Positions 6,900 to 16,324 of a DNA stretch of 24,517 nt are shown one piece after another. Origin of the DNA: an uncultured Eubacterium sp. (GTDB taxonomy: Bacteria; Bacillota_A; Clostridia; Lachnospirales; Lachnospiraceae); assembly GCA_948759685.1 (NCBI GenBank), contig CAQBGY010000017.1, positions 1 through 24,517 on the forward strand. The letters are read 5' to 3'. The notes beneath the pieces were generated by a model. It searched no databases. It saw only the letters and a program-made list of their open reading frames with translations, and was not told where the DNA came from. Position numbers and translations under genes: made by a program. The number at the start of each line of letters is the position of its first letter. Within the stretch, counting starts at the first letter, position 1.

Positions 6900-8324
6900 T
6901 TATTTTTTTGCCCGTTTTAATGAAAAGACAAATTCCGTGCCGACACCCTCAGTGCTGATGACATCAATATGTTCATTGTGGGCCATTATAATTTCTTTAA
7001 CAATGGCAAGACCGATACCGGAACCGGTCTTGTCACGGCCACGGGATAAGTCTGTCTTATAGAAACGCTGCCAAATTTTATCAAGACTGCCAGCCGGTAT
7101 TCCCATGCCAAAGTCTTTTACTGAGCAGTAAATTTTATCTCCTCTATTGTAGATTTTAATAATTATTTTAGAACCTGCATTACTGAATTTAATCGCATTA
7201 TCCAATAGATTATATAAAACCTGTTCAATTTTTCCCTTATCTGCATAGGCATTATAATGCTTTGGAGGAAATTGAATAATCAGTTCAATATGTTTCTTTT
7301 CACAGCTTCCCTGAAATGTTTCTACAGTAGATGCTACTACATTTTCCATATTAAACTCTTCAAAAATAAGTTCAGGTCCCGTGCTGCTCCAACTATTCAA
7401 GTCTCGAAGACCGGTAGTTAATTTTTCTAGTCGATTTGCTTCTGATAAAACAATAGACAAATATTTGTTATGTTCCTCAGGTGGAATTGTTCCATCCATC
7501 ATTGCTTCGATATAACCTTTAATAGAAGTTAAAGGTGAACGAAAATCATGAGATATATTAGAAATAAAGTTTTTCTGATATTCTCTGGAGTTGTTTAACT
7601 GTTTAGACATATATTTCAATGAACTGGCAACATCCCCGATTTCATCATCATTATTTACTTTAAGACCTTCGTATTTAAAATTTCCTTTTGCATATTCCAT
7701 AGCCGCCAGACGAATCTGCTTCAGAGGCAGATAGATAAACCACATAAAGTTAAAGAAAATAATTAAAGATAATATCAGTATAATTACATAGGTCACAAAG
7801 AAAATAAATGTCACATCATAACTGCTTTTCTTGATAAAGGAAGTTGGCATATGTGCCACGACATAGCCATAAATCGTATTATTCTTCTCTATGTTATGAA
7901 CAACACTTAATGTATTTGTTTTGTATATGTTATATAGTTTATTTATTCTGTATTTTCCCTTAGTATAGTCATTTGGATTAAAATCTTCTATTACAATGTT
8001 GTTTGCATCTGTACTAAGAGCCTGTGTTTTATCCGTTGTATAAATTAGTTTTTTCTCACTGTCTAAAATAAGGATATTGCAGTCAAGCACTTCATTAAAA
8101 TCACTAAAGAACTCATCAGGATTTTCAATATCATCTAAGGAAGATTCCGTCACATGGGCAATGTTTTCGGCAACAATTGCAGAATAGTTATTCAATTCTT
8201 TTGCATCTTCCTGTAATAAATGATTGTATATCAGATTGGTAGACCAATAAGTAATTAATAAAAATCCCAAAACTGCAAAAGAAAAATATCCAATAAAAAA
8301 TTTAGTCAAAATTGAATTTTTCAT
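6900..8324 (-). CDS. Membrane sensor histidine kinase
   Basis: 474 residues. One membrane helix (~8-30), an extracytoplasmic sensing segment (~31-170), a second helix (~172-195), HAMP linker (~196-250), HisKA domain with phospho-accepting histidine in SHDFRSPLTSIKGY (~258), and HATPase_c with N box LLDNAIKFS, G1 DFGMGIP and G2 GSGIGLAIV. It phosphorylates the regulator encoded just upstream: its ATG overlaps that stop by one base. The architecture resembles PhoR/ResE-type kinases; the signal is not predictable from sequence. The gene ends facing spo0A, 20 bp apart. Nothing shows that it acts on the Spo0A protein, although its position invites the question. Confidence 0.93.
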   Translation of the reverse strand: MKNSILTKFFIGYFSFAVLGFLLITYWSTNLIYNHLLQEDAKELNNYSAIVAENIAHVTESSLDDIENPDEFFSDFNEVLDCNILILDSEKKLIYTTDKTQALSTDANNIVIEDFNPNDYTKGKYRINKLYNIYKTNTLSVVHNIEKNNTIYGYVVAHMPTSFIKKSSYDVTFIFFVTYVIILILSLIIFFNFMWFIYLPLKQIRLAAMEYAKGNFKYEGLKVNNDDEIGDVASSLKYMSKQLNNSREYQKNFISNISHDFRSPLTSIKGYIEAMMDGTIPPEEHNKYLSIVLSEANRLEKLTTGLRDLNSWSSTGPELIFEEFNMENVVASTVETFQGSCEKKHIELIIQFPPKHYNAYADKGKIEQVLYNLLDNAIKFSNAGSKIIIKIYNRGDKIYCSVKDFGMGIPAGSLDKIWQRFYKTDLSRGRDKTGSGIGLAIVKEIIMAHNEHIDVISTEGVGTEFVFSLKRAKK

Positions 8325-9031
8325 TATTTACTATGTACCTCGAATCTATAACCTACACTCCATACCGTTCCGATAGACCATTCATCAGTATCGGAAATTT
8401 TCTCACGGATTCTTTTAATATGAACATCCACAGTTCTCGTATCGCCGGCATATTCATATCCCCAGATGTGATCCAGTAACTGTTCACGGGTAAATACCTG
8501 ATTTGGAGATGATGCAAGGAAAAACAGTAATTCAATCTCCCTTGGAGTCATTTCTACAGGAGCACCTTTATATAAAACCTCATAATTGGATAAGTTTATA
8601 ATTAAATCCTTATATTCGACGCATTTGTCTGATACAGGTTTTGAAGCTTCTTTTGCCGGAGCAGTGTATCGTCTTAAAACAGCCTTTACTCTGGCGACTA
8701 ACTCCTTGGAGTCGAAAGGTTTTATGATGTAATCGTCTGCCCCCAGTTCTAACCCCAATACTTTGTCGAAAACTTCTGTTTTGGCAGAAAGCATAATGAT
8801 AGGAACTTTGGAATCTTTTCGTATCTCACGACATACTTCGTATCCGTCTATACCGGGAAGCATAATGTCGAGCAGGACAAGGTCCGGATTATAATCTTTG
8901 AAAGTATCAAGAGCCGACTGTCCGTCATGTTCTGTTTTGGTTTCAAAGCATTCTTTTGTTAAATAAAGTGATATGAGATTTGCAATATTCTCATCATCAT
9001 CGACGATTAATATTTTCTGTTTTATAGCCAT
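8324..9031 (-). CDS. OmpR/PhoB-family response regulator
   Basis: 235 residues. Receiver domain 1-120 with acidic pocket D11-D12, phospho-acceptor D55 (LVLLDIMLPG), S82 and K104 (YIIKPFD), all intact. Winged-helix effector domain ~135-232 with MTPREIELLFFLA, FTREQLLDHIWGYEY and the recognition segment DTRTVDVHIKRIREKI. It is a transcription factor paired with the kinase that follows with a one-base overlap. The ribosome site GGGAGG lies upstream of the ATG. It lies 112 bp after mutS2 on the same strand, with a weak terminator-like hairpin between them, so the pair probably has its own promoter. Confidence 0.95.
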   Translation of the reverse strand: MAIKQKILIVDDDENIANLISLYLTKECFETKTEHDGQSALDTFKDYNPDLVLLDIMLPGIDGYEVCREIRKDSKVPIIMLSAKTEVFDKVLGLELGADDYIIKPFDSKELVARVKAVLRRYTAPAKEASKPVSDKCVEYKDLIINLSNYEVLYKGAPVEMTPREIELLFFLASSPNQVFTREQLLDHIWGYEYAGDTRTVDVHIKRIREKISDTDEWSIGTVWSVGYRFEVHSK

Positions 9032-9080
9032 ATGATTTTCCTCCCATTTTCATATAATTGTATCATAAATTGTTTTTGTT

Positions 9081-9112
9081 AAAAAAGTTAGAAGAAATTG
9101 TAAAAACTTCTA
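9081..9112 (-). terminator. Weak terminator-like hairpin after mutS2
   Basis: On the minus strand TAGAAG (9107-9112) and CTTCTA (9089-9094) enclose a 12-nt loop, followed two bases later by six T (9081-9086). The stem is only 6 bp and AT-rich. Confidence 0.35.
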
Positions 9113-9143
9113 TTTGTTTGATGCTGTGTTGTGTATATTCAGC

Positions 9144-11513
9144 TTATTGAAATATGACGACTGTTGCACCAGCGCCTCCTTCGCCGTGTTCTCCGTTTCT
9201 GAAAGATTTCACATACTTACATTTCTTTAAATGGTTTTGAACAGCATTGCGAAGGATTCCCGTTCCTTTACCATGGATGATATATACTTGTGGCAGGTGT
9301 GCAAGGTAAGCATCATCTAAATATTTATCCAGTTCGCTTAAGGCATCGTCTACATTCTTTCCAATTAAATTTAATTCCATTTTTATATTCATGGATTTGC
9401 TCATTTTAATTTTGCCACTGCTGTTTCGTGTAAGTCCAGGTGCCTTAATATCAGGTTCATCAATAATTTCTAAGTCTTTAATATTAACTTTAGAATTCAA
9501 AATTCCCATCTTTACTGTAAGGTTTCCATCAGCATTCGGAAGAGATGCGACAGTTCCATTTAAATTCATACTTAAAACTTTTACCCCGGTACCTAATTTA
9601 AAATCTGAAGGTTTGTAAACTTTGCTTGGAGCAGCAGTTTTCATGACTGACTGACTCTGGCTTTTCTTTATCTTGGAGCCAACGTCACTTCTAGATTTTT
9701 CTAATTCTCTGGTATTGCCGGATTTCCCATATTTATTGATGTTTTTAATCGCGGTATCTGCTGTTTCTTTTGCTTCTTTTAGAATGTCTAGAGCTTCTTC
9801 TCTGGCTTTTCCTAAGATTTTATCTTTCTTTTCGTTAAGCTCTTTGGTTTTATATTCATAATCTTTCTTCAACGATGCAATCTGTGATTTGTAAACAGAA
9901 ATGGTTTCCTTGTCTTTTTCGATTTGCTTTTTCTGACGTTCCAGTTCTGCCAGAACATCTTCAAATTGTTCATCTTCTGCATCAATACGGGATTTAGCAT
10001 CGTCTATAATATATTTTGGAAGTCCGAGTTTCTCAGATATGGCAAAGGCATTACTTTTACCGGGAATACCAAGCAGGAGCCGATAAGTCGGTCTGAGGGT
10101 TTCCACGTCAAACTCACAGCTGGCATTTTGAACACCATCTGTAGAGAGTGCAAATAACTTTAATTCGCTGTAATGGGTAGTTGCCATCGTGCGTGTTCCC
10201 ATATTTTTTAAGAAGGTCAAAATGGCGATACCGAGTGCAGCTCCTTCGACAGGGTCTGTACCGGCGCCCAGCTCATCAAACAGCACGAGAGAATCCTGGT
10301 CTGCGTTTTCTAAGATATTCACAGTGTTTACCATGTGGGCAGAAAAGGTACTTAAACTTTGTTCAATACTTTGTTCATCACCAATATCGGCAAAAATCTC
10401 TTGGAATACAGCAAGTTTACTGCCATCAAGAGCAGGAATATGGAGTCCTGCCTGCCCCATAAGGGATAAAAGCCCGACTGTTTTTAAGGAAACAGTTTTA
10501 CCTCCGGTATTTGGACCGGTAACAATCAGCAGGGTAAAGTCTGAACCTAAATGAACATCAATAGGAACTACTTTCTGCTGGTCTAAAAATGGATGACGGC
10601 CTTTTTTTATGTGAATATATCTCTGGTCGTTAAAATCCGGCATGGTTGCTTTCATTTTCTTTGCCAGACTTGCTTTGGCGAAAATAAAATCAAGTTTTGG
10701 TAAAATTTCTAAGTCAAGCTTTAACTGTTCCATATATTCACTGCATAAAATGCTTAAGTTTGCTAAGATAATCTGAATCTCATCAGCCTCTTTGGCAGAG
10801 AGTTCACGAAGTTTGTTATTCAGTTCCACAACGGCAGCAGGTTCGATAAAAAGAGTAGAACCGCTGGAAGACTGGTCATGAATAATTCCGGACACGTTTC
10901 CACGGTGTTCTTGTTTGACCGGTACGCAATATCTTCCGTCTCTCATTGTAATTAAAGAGTCCTGAAGATAGGTTTTGCCACTCTGTGAGTTCACAAGAGT
11001 ATTTAACTGACTGTGGATGCGGTCATTTGCAATTTTCATTTGACGTCTGATGTTCTTGAGATTATATGAAGCATCGTCAGCCATTTCTTCTTCGGAAATG
11101 ATACATTTCTCAATCTCTTTATTTAAATTAGTAAGAGGTTCAATTGCTTCAAATAATTCATCAAGGCTGTCTTTCGTGTCAGCATCCTCCCGTCTGGAAA
11201 AAGTTTTGATTCTGTTAGCAACTTTCAGTAGGGAACTGATTCGAAGCAGTTCGCCCATGCCGAGAGTGCTGCCGATTTCCAAGCGTTTCAAAGATTCTCC
11301 GATATCATGTAATCCGGAGAATGACACACTGCCTTTTTGCCAGATACGTGTAAGGGCATCACTGGTCTGTTGCTGTATGTGCTTAATTTCATGTAAGTCT
11401 GTGGAAGGAGTCAGTTCATCACATAAATTTTTCCCGAGGTCTGATGCGGCTTCTTCTTTTAATTGCTCGATTATTTTATGAAATTCTAAGGTCTTTAGAA
11501 CTTTTGTATTCAT
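9144..11513 (-). CDS. mutS2: MutS2 family ATPase (endonuclease/ribosome-collision factor)
   Basis: 789 residues. Lever and core helices ~1-290, ABC-type ATPase with Walker A GPNTGGKT (~333-340) and Walker B LVLFDELGAGTDP, a long charged coiled coil (~510-620), a KOW-like segment (GTGVKVLSMNLNGTV), and a C-terminal Smr domain (~712-789) with IHGKGTGILR. MutS2 does not do mismatch repair. It is linked to suppression of homologous recombination and, in B. subtilis, to splitting collided ribosomes. Start: an upstream ATG at 11558 is in frame, but AGGAGG at 11518-11523 (complement) sits 4 nt before the ATG at 11513 and the protein MNTKVLKTLEF fits the family. Odd point: the usual Smr LDLRG/LDLHG is LNLIG here. 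Confidence 0.95.
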   Translation of the reverse strand: MNTKVLKTLEFHKIIEQLKEEAASDLGKNLCDELTPSTDLHEIKHIQQQTSDALTRIWQKGSVSFSGLHDIGESLKRLEIGSTLGMGELLRISSLLKVANRIKTFSRREDADTKDSLDELFEAIEPLTNLNKEIEKCIISEEEMADDASYNLKNIRRQMKIANDRIHSQLNTLVNSQSGKTYLQDSLITMRDGRYCVPVKQEHRGNVSGIIHDQSSSGSTLFIEPAAVVELNNKLRELSAKEADEIQIILANLSILCSEYMEQLKLDLEILPKLDFIFAKASLAKKMKATMPDFNDQRYIHIKKGRHPFLDQQKVVPIDVHLGSDFTLLIVTGPNTGGKTVSLKTVGLLSLMGQAGLHIPALDGSKLAVFQEIFADIGDEQSIEQSLSTFSAHMVNTVNILENADQDSLVLFDELGAGTDPVEGAALGIAILTFLKNMGTRTMATTHYSELKLFALSTDGVQNASCEFDVETLRPTYRLLLGIPGKSNAFAISEKLGLPKYIIDDAKSRIDAEDEQFEDVLAELERQKKQIEKDKETISVYKSQIASLKKDYEYKTKELNEKKDKILGKAREEALDILKEAKETADTAIKNINKYGKSGNTRELEKSRSDVGSKIKKSQSQSVMKTAAPSKVYKPSDFKLGTGVKVLSMNLNGTVASLPNADGNLTVKMGILNSKVNIKDLEIIDEPDIKAPGLTRNSSGKIKMSKSMNIKMELNLIGKNVDDALSELDKYLDDAYLAHLPQVYIIHGKGTGILRNAVQNHLKKCKYVKSFRNGEHGEGGAGATVVIFQ

Positions 11514-11683
11514 AGTGCCTCCTAGTGTTCTAATTCTTGTATTTAATATCATTATCAATTATAATAAAGTTTAGCTGAAATATCCCTAAAAGTAAATTGT
11601 TAATAGGGAATTTGTTTGTGGTTCGGCGGTATATAGGAAAAATATTGATTAGAATTGTTTTAAGATGATATCAGGAGGACATT

Positions 11684-12634
11684 ATGAAATACATAGAGAC
11701 ACTGCGTGAAGGTGAGAGAATTCAGGAAATATATTTGTGCAAGCAGAAAACCAGCGCTATGACAAAGACGGGTAAGGAATATGAGAATGTTATTCTGCAG
11801 GATAAAACAGGACAGTTAGATGCAAAAATCTGGGACCCGGGTTCGATGGGCATAGAGGATTTTGAAGCACTGGATTATGTGGAAGTTCATGGCGATGTGA
11901 CGGTTTTTAATGGACAGACACAGTTAAGTATCAAGAGAGCAAGAAAGATTAGTGAGGACAATGTGGACCCGGCGAATTATCTGCCATGTACGGACAAGGA
12001 TATGGATGAGATGATGACGGAACTGTTGAAATTTATCGCAAGTGTTAATAACCCGTATTACAAGCAGGTTTTAAGTGTTTTATTTATTGATGATTCAAAG
12101 TTCGCAGAAGCATTCAAAAAACACTCTGCGGCAAAGAGTGTTCATCATGGATTTATTGGAGGGCTGTTGGAACATACACTGGCAGTAACGAAGTTGTGTG
12201 ATTTTTATACGAAACAATATCCGATTTTAAATAGAGATTTATTGCTGACGGCGGCTATCTGCCATGATATTGGAAAGGTGTATGAGTTGTCGGACTTTCC
12301 GGCGAATGATTATACAGATGCAGGTCAGCTGTTAGGACATATTGTTATGGGTTCTGAAATGGTGTCAAAGATTATTGCAACGATTCCGGATTTTCCGGTA
12401 AAGCAAGCGAACGAGTTGAAGCATTGTATTCTGGCACATCATGGGGAATTGGAATACGGTTCTCCAAAGAAACCTGCATTGATTGAGGCGTTAGCACTGA
12501 ATTTTGCAGATAATACAGATGCGAAGATGGAAACGATGAAAGAAATCTTTGAAAGCAATAGTATGGCAGGTGCGGGTGAATGGCTTGGATATAACCGGTT
12601 ACTTGAGAGCAATGTAAGAAGAACAACGGAGTAA
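11684..12634 (+). CDS. yhaM: 3'-5' exoribonuclease YhaM family (OB fold + HD domain)
   Basis: 316 residues, typical for YhaM. The N-terminal OB-fold nucleic-acid-binding domain (~12-90, VILQDKTGQLDAKIWD) is followed by an HD metal-dependent domain (~150-290). The HD domain has HHGFIGGLLEHTL (~154-165), the HD pair H194-D195 in AICHDIGKVYE, and ILAHHGELEYGSPKKP near the end. The family trims RNA (and single-stranded DNA) from the 3' end in a Mn-dependent way. A strong ribosome site CAGGAGG lies 7 nt before the ATG. Its start diverges from mutS2, with ~170 bp between; no convincing promoter for either was fixed, though TATAAT lies on the minus strand at 11558-11563 for mutS2. Confidence 0.93.
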   Translation: MKYIETLREGERIQEIYLCKQKTSAMTKTGKEYENVILQDKTGQLDAKIWDPGSMGIEDFEALDYVEVHGDVTVFNGQTQLSIKRARKISEDNVDPANYLPCTDKDMDEMMTELLKFIASVNNPYYKQVLSVLFIDDSKFAEAFKKHSAAKSVHHGFIGGLLEHTLAVTKLCDFYTKQYPILNRDLLLTAAICHDIGKVYELSDFPANDYTDAGQLLGHIVMGSEMVSKIIATIPDFPVKQANELKHCILAHHGELEYGSPKKPALIEALALNFADNTDAKMETMKEIFESNSMAGAGEWLGYNRLLESNVRRTTE

Positions 12635-12701
12635 AATCAGAGGATTATGAAAATGTGGTAAATGTGTTTTAAGCAAAAGAGATAATAATATTTCGGTTGT
12701 A

Positions 12702-14255
12702 ATGAAAAGTATGGGAAGGAAAGAACAAGGCGGTTTACATAAAGTGTTTAACAAGAATGATATTTTAGAAGTTGAAATTATAGATCAGGGAACAACAGGA
12801 GAGGGCATAGGTAAGATAGAGGGCTATGCCCTCTTTGTGAAAGATACGGTAATAGGTGATGTGGCACGTGTAAAGATTATGAAGGCAAAGAAAAATTATG
12901 CTTTTGCAAAGTTGGAAGAGGTTATGAAACCATCACCCTATCGTGTTGAACCGATATGTCCAAAAGCCAGTAGTTGCGGAGGCTGTCAGTTACAGGCAAT
13001 GAATTATCAGCAGCAGCTAAAGTTTAAAGAGGATAAGGTATATAACAATATTAAACGAATTGGTGGTATTGCAGAGTTTGAGATGAAGCCTATTATGGGT
13101 ATGGAAGAACTATGCCTGAAAGGAAAAGAAGAGAATGGCCCGTTTCATTACAGAAATAAAGCACAGTTTCCGGTAGGATGTAACCGGGATGGTGAGATAG
13201 TGAGCGGTTTTTATGCAGGGAGAACCCATTCTATTGTGGAGATAGATTCCTGTGCATTGGGAATGCAGAGGGGTGTAAATGTGGAGTCAGATTATTTTGC
13301 TGGTGCAGGCGTTGAGGCGGACGAAGATATTGTGTCGGACGGAGCAGGGCAGAAAGAAGTGATGTTGGATGTGAATGCATGTGTAATGAAATTGGTAAAA
13401 GCATTTATGGAAGATAGAGGAATTGAGCCTTATGATGAGAATAGTCATAAAGGGTTGATTCGGCATGTGTTAATCCGTATGGGCGCAAAGACCGGGCAGA
13501 TCATGGTGTGTGTGGTTATTAATGGAGAGAAACTACCATATGCTCAGGAGTTGGTGGAGCGTTTATTAACAATTTCGGGAATGAGCGATATTTCTATTAA
13601 CATTAATAAAGAAAAAAATAATGTGATTCTGGGAAAGAAGGTTGTAAGTTTATATGGTCCGGGATATATTGAGGATTATATCGGTGATGTGAAGTTTCGG
13701 ATTTCTCCACTGTCATTCTTTCAGGTAAATCCGACACAGACGGAAAAGCTGTATGGAAAGGCTTTGGAGTATGCAGGGCTGGCAGGCAGTGAGACGGTAT
13801 GGGATTTGTACTGTGGAATCGGAAGTATTTCCTTGTTTCTTGCAAGGTCGGCGAAGAAGGTCATTGGTGTGGAGATTGTGCCGGAGGCGATACGGGATGC
13901 GAGAATCAATGCAGAAATTAATGGGATGGAGAATGCAGAGTTTCTGGTAGGGGCAGCGGAAGAGGTTGTACCGAAGTATTTTGAAGAACATCCGGGAGAG
14001 GCAGAGTGCAGACCGGATGTGATTGTGGTCGACCCGCCAAGAAAGGGTTGCGATGAAACACTGCTGAAAACTATGGTGGAGATGGCACCGGAACGTATTG
14101 TATATGTGAGCTGTGATAGTGCTACGCTGGCGAGGGATTTGAAGTGGCTAGAAGGCAATGGATATAAGGTGAAGGAAGTGACACCGTGTGATATGTTTGG
14201 GCAGACAGTGCATACAGAGGTCGTGTGTTTGCTAAATAGATGCAATATGAATTAG
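12702..14255 (+). CDS. rlmD: 23S rRNA (uracil-5-)-methyltransferase, RlmD/RlmCD (RumA) family
   Basis: 517 residues, somewhat longer than RumA. TRAM RNA-binding domain ~15-75. Iron-sulphur cysteines C86, C92, C95 (CPKASSCGGCQ) and C184 (IDSCALG). SAM-binding motif VWDLYCGIGSISLFLA, motif VVDPPRKGCDE, and the catalytic cysteine in VYVSCDSATLARDL. It makes 5-methyluridine in 23S rRNA; the Gram-positive RlmCD type modifies two sites. Two acidic stretches (~131-147 and ~195-222) look inserted relative to the compact enzymes. The start is uncertain: no good ribosome site precedes the ATGs at 12702 or 12711, and a GTG at 12744 is also possible because the TRAM domain begins just after it. It lies 67 bp after yhaM, possibly co-transcribed. 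Confidence 0.92.
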   Translation: MKSMGRKEQGGLHKVFNKNDILEVEIIDQGTTGEGIGKIEGYALFVKDTVIGDVARVKIMKAKKNYAFAKLEEVMKPSPYRVEPICPKASSCGGCQLQAMNYQQQLKFKEDKVYNNIKRIGGIAEFEMKPIMGMEELCLKGKEENGPFHYRNKAQFPVGCNRDGEIVSGFYAGRTHSIVEIDSCALGMQRGVNVESDYFAGAGVEADEDIVSDGAGQKEVMLDVNACVMKLVKAFMEDRGIEPYDENSHKGLIRHVLIRMGAKTGQIMVCVVINGEKLPYAQELVERLLTISGMSDISININKEKNNVILGKKVVSLYGPGYIEDYIGDVKFRISPLSFFQVNPTQTEKLYGKALEYAGLAGSETVWDLYCGIGSISLFLARSAKKVIGVEIVPEAIRDARINAEINGMENAEFLVGAAEEVVPKYFEEHPGEAECRPDVIVVDPPRKGCDETLLKTMVEMAPERIVYVSCDSATLARDLKWLEGNGYKVKEVTPCDMFGQTVHTEVVCLLNRCNMN

Positions 14256-14305
14256 AAGGATACAATTATTTTTTATCACAAAGCCACAAAGAGTTTAAGT
14301 ATTAT

Positions 14306-14334
14306 TTGTTTTTAAAGTTAAGGAATTTTAGATA
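14306..14334 (+). promoter_or_regulatory. Possible promoter of the RhuM-family gene
   Basis: TTGTTT (14306-14311), 17 bp, TAGATA (14329-14334), 38 bp before the preferred TTG start. A moderate match at both boxes in very AT-rich sequence. Confidence 0.35.
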
Positions 14335-14372
14335 AAAATGGTTTAATATTTATGAAAGGAGAAGTGTTCATC

Positions 14373-15419
14373 TTGGCAAAAAAGAAAAATGAAATAACAA
14401 TTCGTTCAAGTGCAGCAGAGTATCTTACCTATGTTGCTTCTGTGGGAGAACAAGAAGATAGCATCGAGATGCGTTATGAAGATGAGAATATATGGCTGAC
14501 ACAAAAAATGATGGCAGTACTTTATGATGTAAGTGTTGCGGCAATTAGCCAGCATATTAAAAAAGTTTATGACGATTCGGAATTAGAGCCGGAAGCAACT
14601 ATTAAGAAATACTTAACAGTTCAAACTGAGGGTTCGCGCCAAGTTAGTAGGGAAACAAATCATTACAACTTGCAGATGATTATAGCGGTTGGCTTTAAGG
14701 TAAACAATGAGCGGGCAGTCCAATTTCGTAAATGGGCAAATGGTATTGTGAAAGACTACACAATTAAAGGTTGGGTTCTTGATGACGAGCGACTGAAGAA
14801 TGGTGGTTCAGTACTGACTGTTGAATATTTTGACCGCTTGCTGGAACAAATTCGAGAAATCCGTTTGTCGGAAAGGAGATTTTATCAGAAAATTACTGAT
14901 ATTTATGCTACGGCATTGGATTATGACAGAACTGCAAAGACAACAAAACAATTTTTTGCAAAGGTTCAGAATAAAATGCATTATGCGGTGCACGGACATA
15001 CGGCGGCCGAATTGATATATGAGAGAGCTGATGCGGAAAAACCACATATGGGTCTTACCACCTGGGAAAATGCTCCAGAAGGTAAGATTATAAAAAGTGA
15101 TGTAAGTATTGCAAAAAATTATCTGAGTGAACAGGAGTTACGTTCTCTTGAAAGAATTGTGTCTGCTTATCTCGATTTGGCAGAAGACCGAGCCGAAAGA
15201 CATATACCAATGACTATGGAAGATTGGAGCAAACGTCTTGACTTATTTTTAATGGCTGACGAACGAGAAGTGTTGCAGGATGCCGGAAAGATAACTGCTG
15301 AAATAGCCAAAGCTAAAGCAGAAACGGAATTTGAAAAATATCGTATTGTTCAGGATAAAATTTTTATGTCCGATTATGATAAGTTTTTATTAGAATTAGA
15401 GGAAAGTGCTAAGAAGTAA
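14373..15419 (+). CDS. RhuM family protein (COG3943 type)
   Basis: 348 residues from a TTG start. The frame also has an ATG at 14352, but no ribosome site precedes it, whereas AAAGGAG falls 11 nt before the TTG, giving (M)AKKKNEITIRSS. Residues ~30-130 hold the RhuM domain with a DNA-binding-like helix pair (IWLTQKMMAVLYDVSVAAISQHIKK split over two turns) and NLQMIIAVGFKVNNERA followed by FRKWANGIVKDY. The C-terminal half (~170-340) is helical. RhuM was named from Salmonella pathogenicity island 3. Homologues sit in genomic islands, prophages and beside restriction systems, but the molecular function is not established. A hairpin with 6-bp arms follows the stop. Context suggests acquired DNA. 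Confidence 0.85.
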   Translation: MAKKKNEITIRSSAAEYLTYVASVGEQEDSIEMRYEDENIWLTQKMMAVLYDVSVAAISQHIKKVYDDSELEPEATIKKYLTVQTEGSRQVSRETNHYNLQMIIAVGFKVNNERAVQFRKWANGIVKDYTIKGWVLDDERLKNGGSVLTVEYFDRLLEQIREIRLSERRFYQKITDIYATALDYDRTAKTTKQFFAKVQNKMHYAVHGHTAAELIYERADAEKPHMGLTTWENAPEGKIIKSDVSIAKNYLSEQELRSLERIVSAYLDLAEDRAERHIPMTMEDWSKRLDLFLMADEREVLQDAGKITAEIAKAKAETEFEKYRIVQDKIFMSDYDKFLLELEESAKK

Positions 15420-15437
15420 TTGCGTTATATGACGCAA
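15420..15437. terminator. Short hairpin immediately after the RhuM-family gene
   Basis: Perfect 6-bp arms TTGCGT (15420-15425) and ACGCAA (15432-15437) with loop TATATG, starting at the base after the stop codon. There is no T-run, so termination is only a possibility. Confidence 0.3.
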
Positions 15438-15495
15438 AATATTGTAGTACATCAGAATCGAGTTGAACTCATTATTGTGAACTTTTATTTATTTT

Positions 15496-15555
15496 GGATA
15501 AGGATAAACGAAGTTTTTATAAAACGAAGTGATTAATCTGTGGGATAAGGATAAA
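15496..15555 (+). repeat. Short direct repeat pair
   Basis: GGATAAGGATAAA occurs at 15496-15508 and 15543-15555, 47 bp apart. Each copy itself contains two GGATAA units, and each is followed by an AT-rich stretch with TTTTATA. This 220-bp gap between the RhuM gene and the next gene otherwise holds only the hairpin at 15420-15437 and a 36-codon frame without a ribosome site. Confidence 0.5.
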
Positions 15556-15638
15556 GAAAATAATTTTATAGACGGAAATATGTAAAATAATGTAAGAAGA
15601 TTATTGACAGGTTCGTGAGATACTTAGGAGATAAGGTG

Positions 15639-16211
15639 ATGGAGATTAGTGATTATATAGCAATTGTTTCTATAGCTATAACTACTATTATTTCAATTGT
15701 TGGAGGTGTTTATGCTGTAGCAAGCAATACTAAAAAATTTGAATTAGCAGAATCATATAAAAAAGAGATTTTAGACTGGTATAGTAATACGGTTATTATA
15801 ATGACTTCTATAATATCTAAAATAGAAAGTGAAAATGCAGATTATAAAGAAGAACTTTCTTTGCTATCTGCACAAATTGAAATTGGTAGATTTTATTTTC
15901 CAAACATAAATAATAATGATAGTTTCGGAATAAATAAATCATCAGCATATCAGGGATATAGAAATATTGTGTTAGATTTTTTAGTGTATTTTTATGATAC
16001 AGCACAGAGAGAAGATGTAAAAAATCATACAAACGCCCTATGGGAATTTTTGAGACTATATACATCTTCAGTTTTTGATATTATATCTCCTAAAGATAGA
16101 ATTCAAAAAATTGAGAAATATTCTGATTTTATAATGGATGGAGATATAGCGTTAAATGATTTTTTACAGGATGAGAATAATTTTCGGCGTTTTTATGGAA
16201 GTAAATGCTGA
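15639..16211 (+). CDS. Uncharacterised protein with one N-terminal membrane helix
   Basis: 190 residues. Residues ~6-28 form a membrane helix (DYIAIVSIAITTIISIVGG). The remainder is a mainly helical cytoplasmic domain starting with a charged segment (KKFELAESYKKEILDWY) and containing LLSAQIEIGRFYFPN, a motif that looks conserved in a family I have no function for. Start: a GTG at 15615 is in frame, but AGGAG (15626-15630) lies 8 nt before the ATG at 15639. AT-richer than the housekeeping genes, consistent with acquired DNA. The topology (short anchor plus cytoplasmic helical body) is the same as in the next gene, though the sequences are not alike. A role in defence or stress is speculation. 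Confidence 0.75.
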   Translation: MEISDYIAIVSIAITTIISIVGGVYAVASNTKKFELAESYKKEILDWYSNTVIIMTSIISKIESENADYKEELSLLSAQIEIGRFYFPNINNNDSFGINKSSAYQGYRNIVLDFLVYFYDTAQREDVKNHTNALWEFLRLYTSSVFDIISPKDRIQKIEKYSDFIMDGDIALNDFLQDENNFRRFYGSKC

Positions 16212-16324
16212 AAATGACGAAGATTGCATTAGGTACTTAAGCGTTATATTTGTTAGTAGTATAAATTAAAATTTTAATGTAGAGTTGTGATATGTAGTTA
16301 AATAAAGAAAGTTGAGATAATTTT

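Noticed and set aside
13721..14245. Long antisense frame of 174 codons opposite the rRNA methyltransferase
   Set aside because: It lies fully inside a well-supported gene, has no ribosome site, and its Ser/Thr/Pro/Ile-rich translation is the usual mirror of a coding strand. The same applies to the other antisense frames over mutS2, gdpP and the LRR gene.
15430..15540. Small frame of 36 codons after the RhuM gene
   Set aside because: No ribosome site, starts inside a hairpin, and overlaps the direct repeats. Composition gives no sign of coding.
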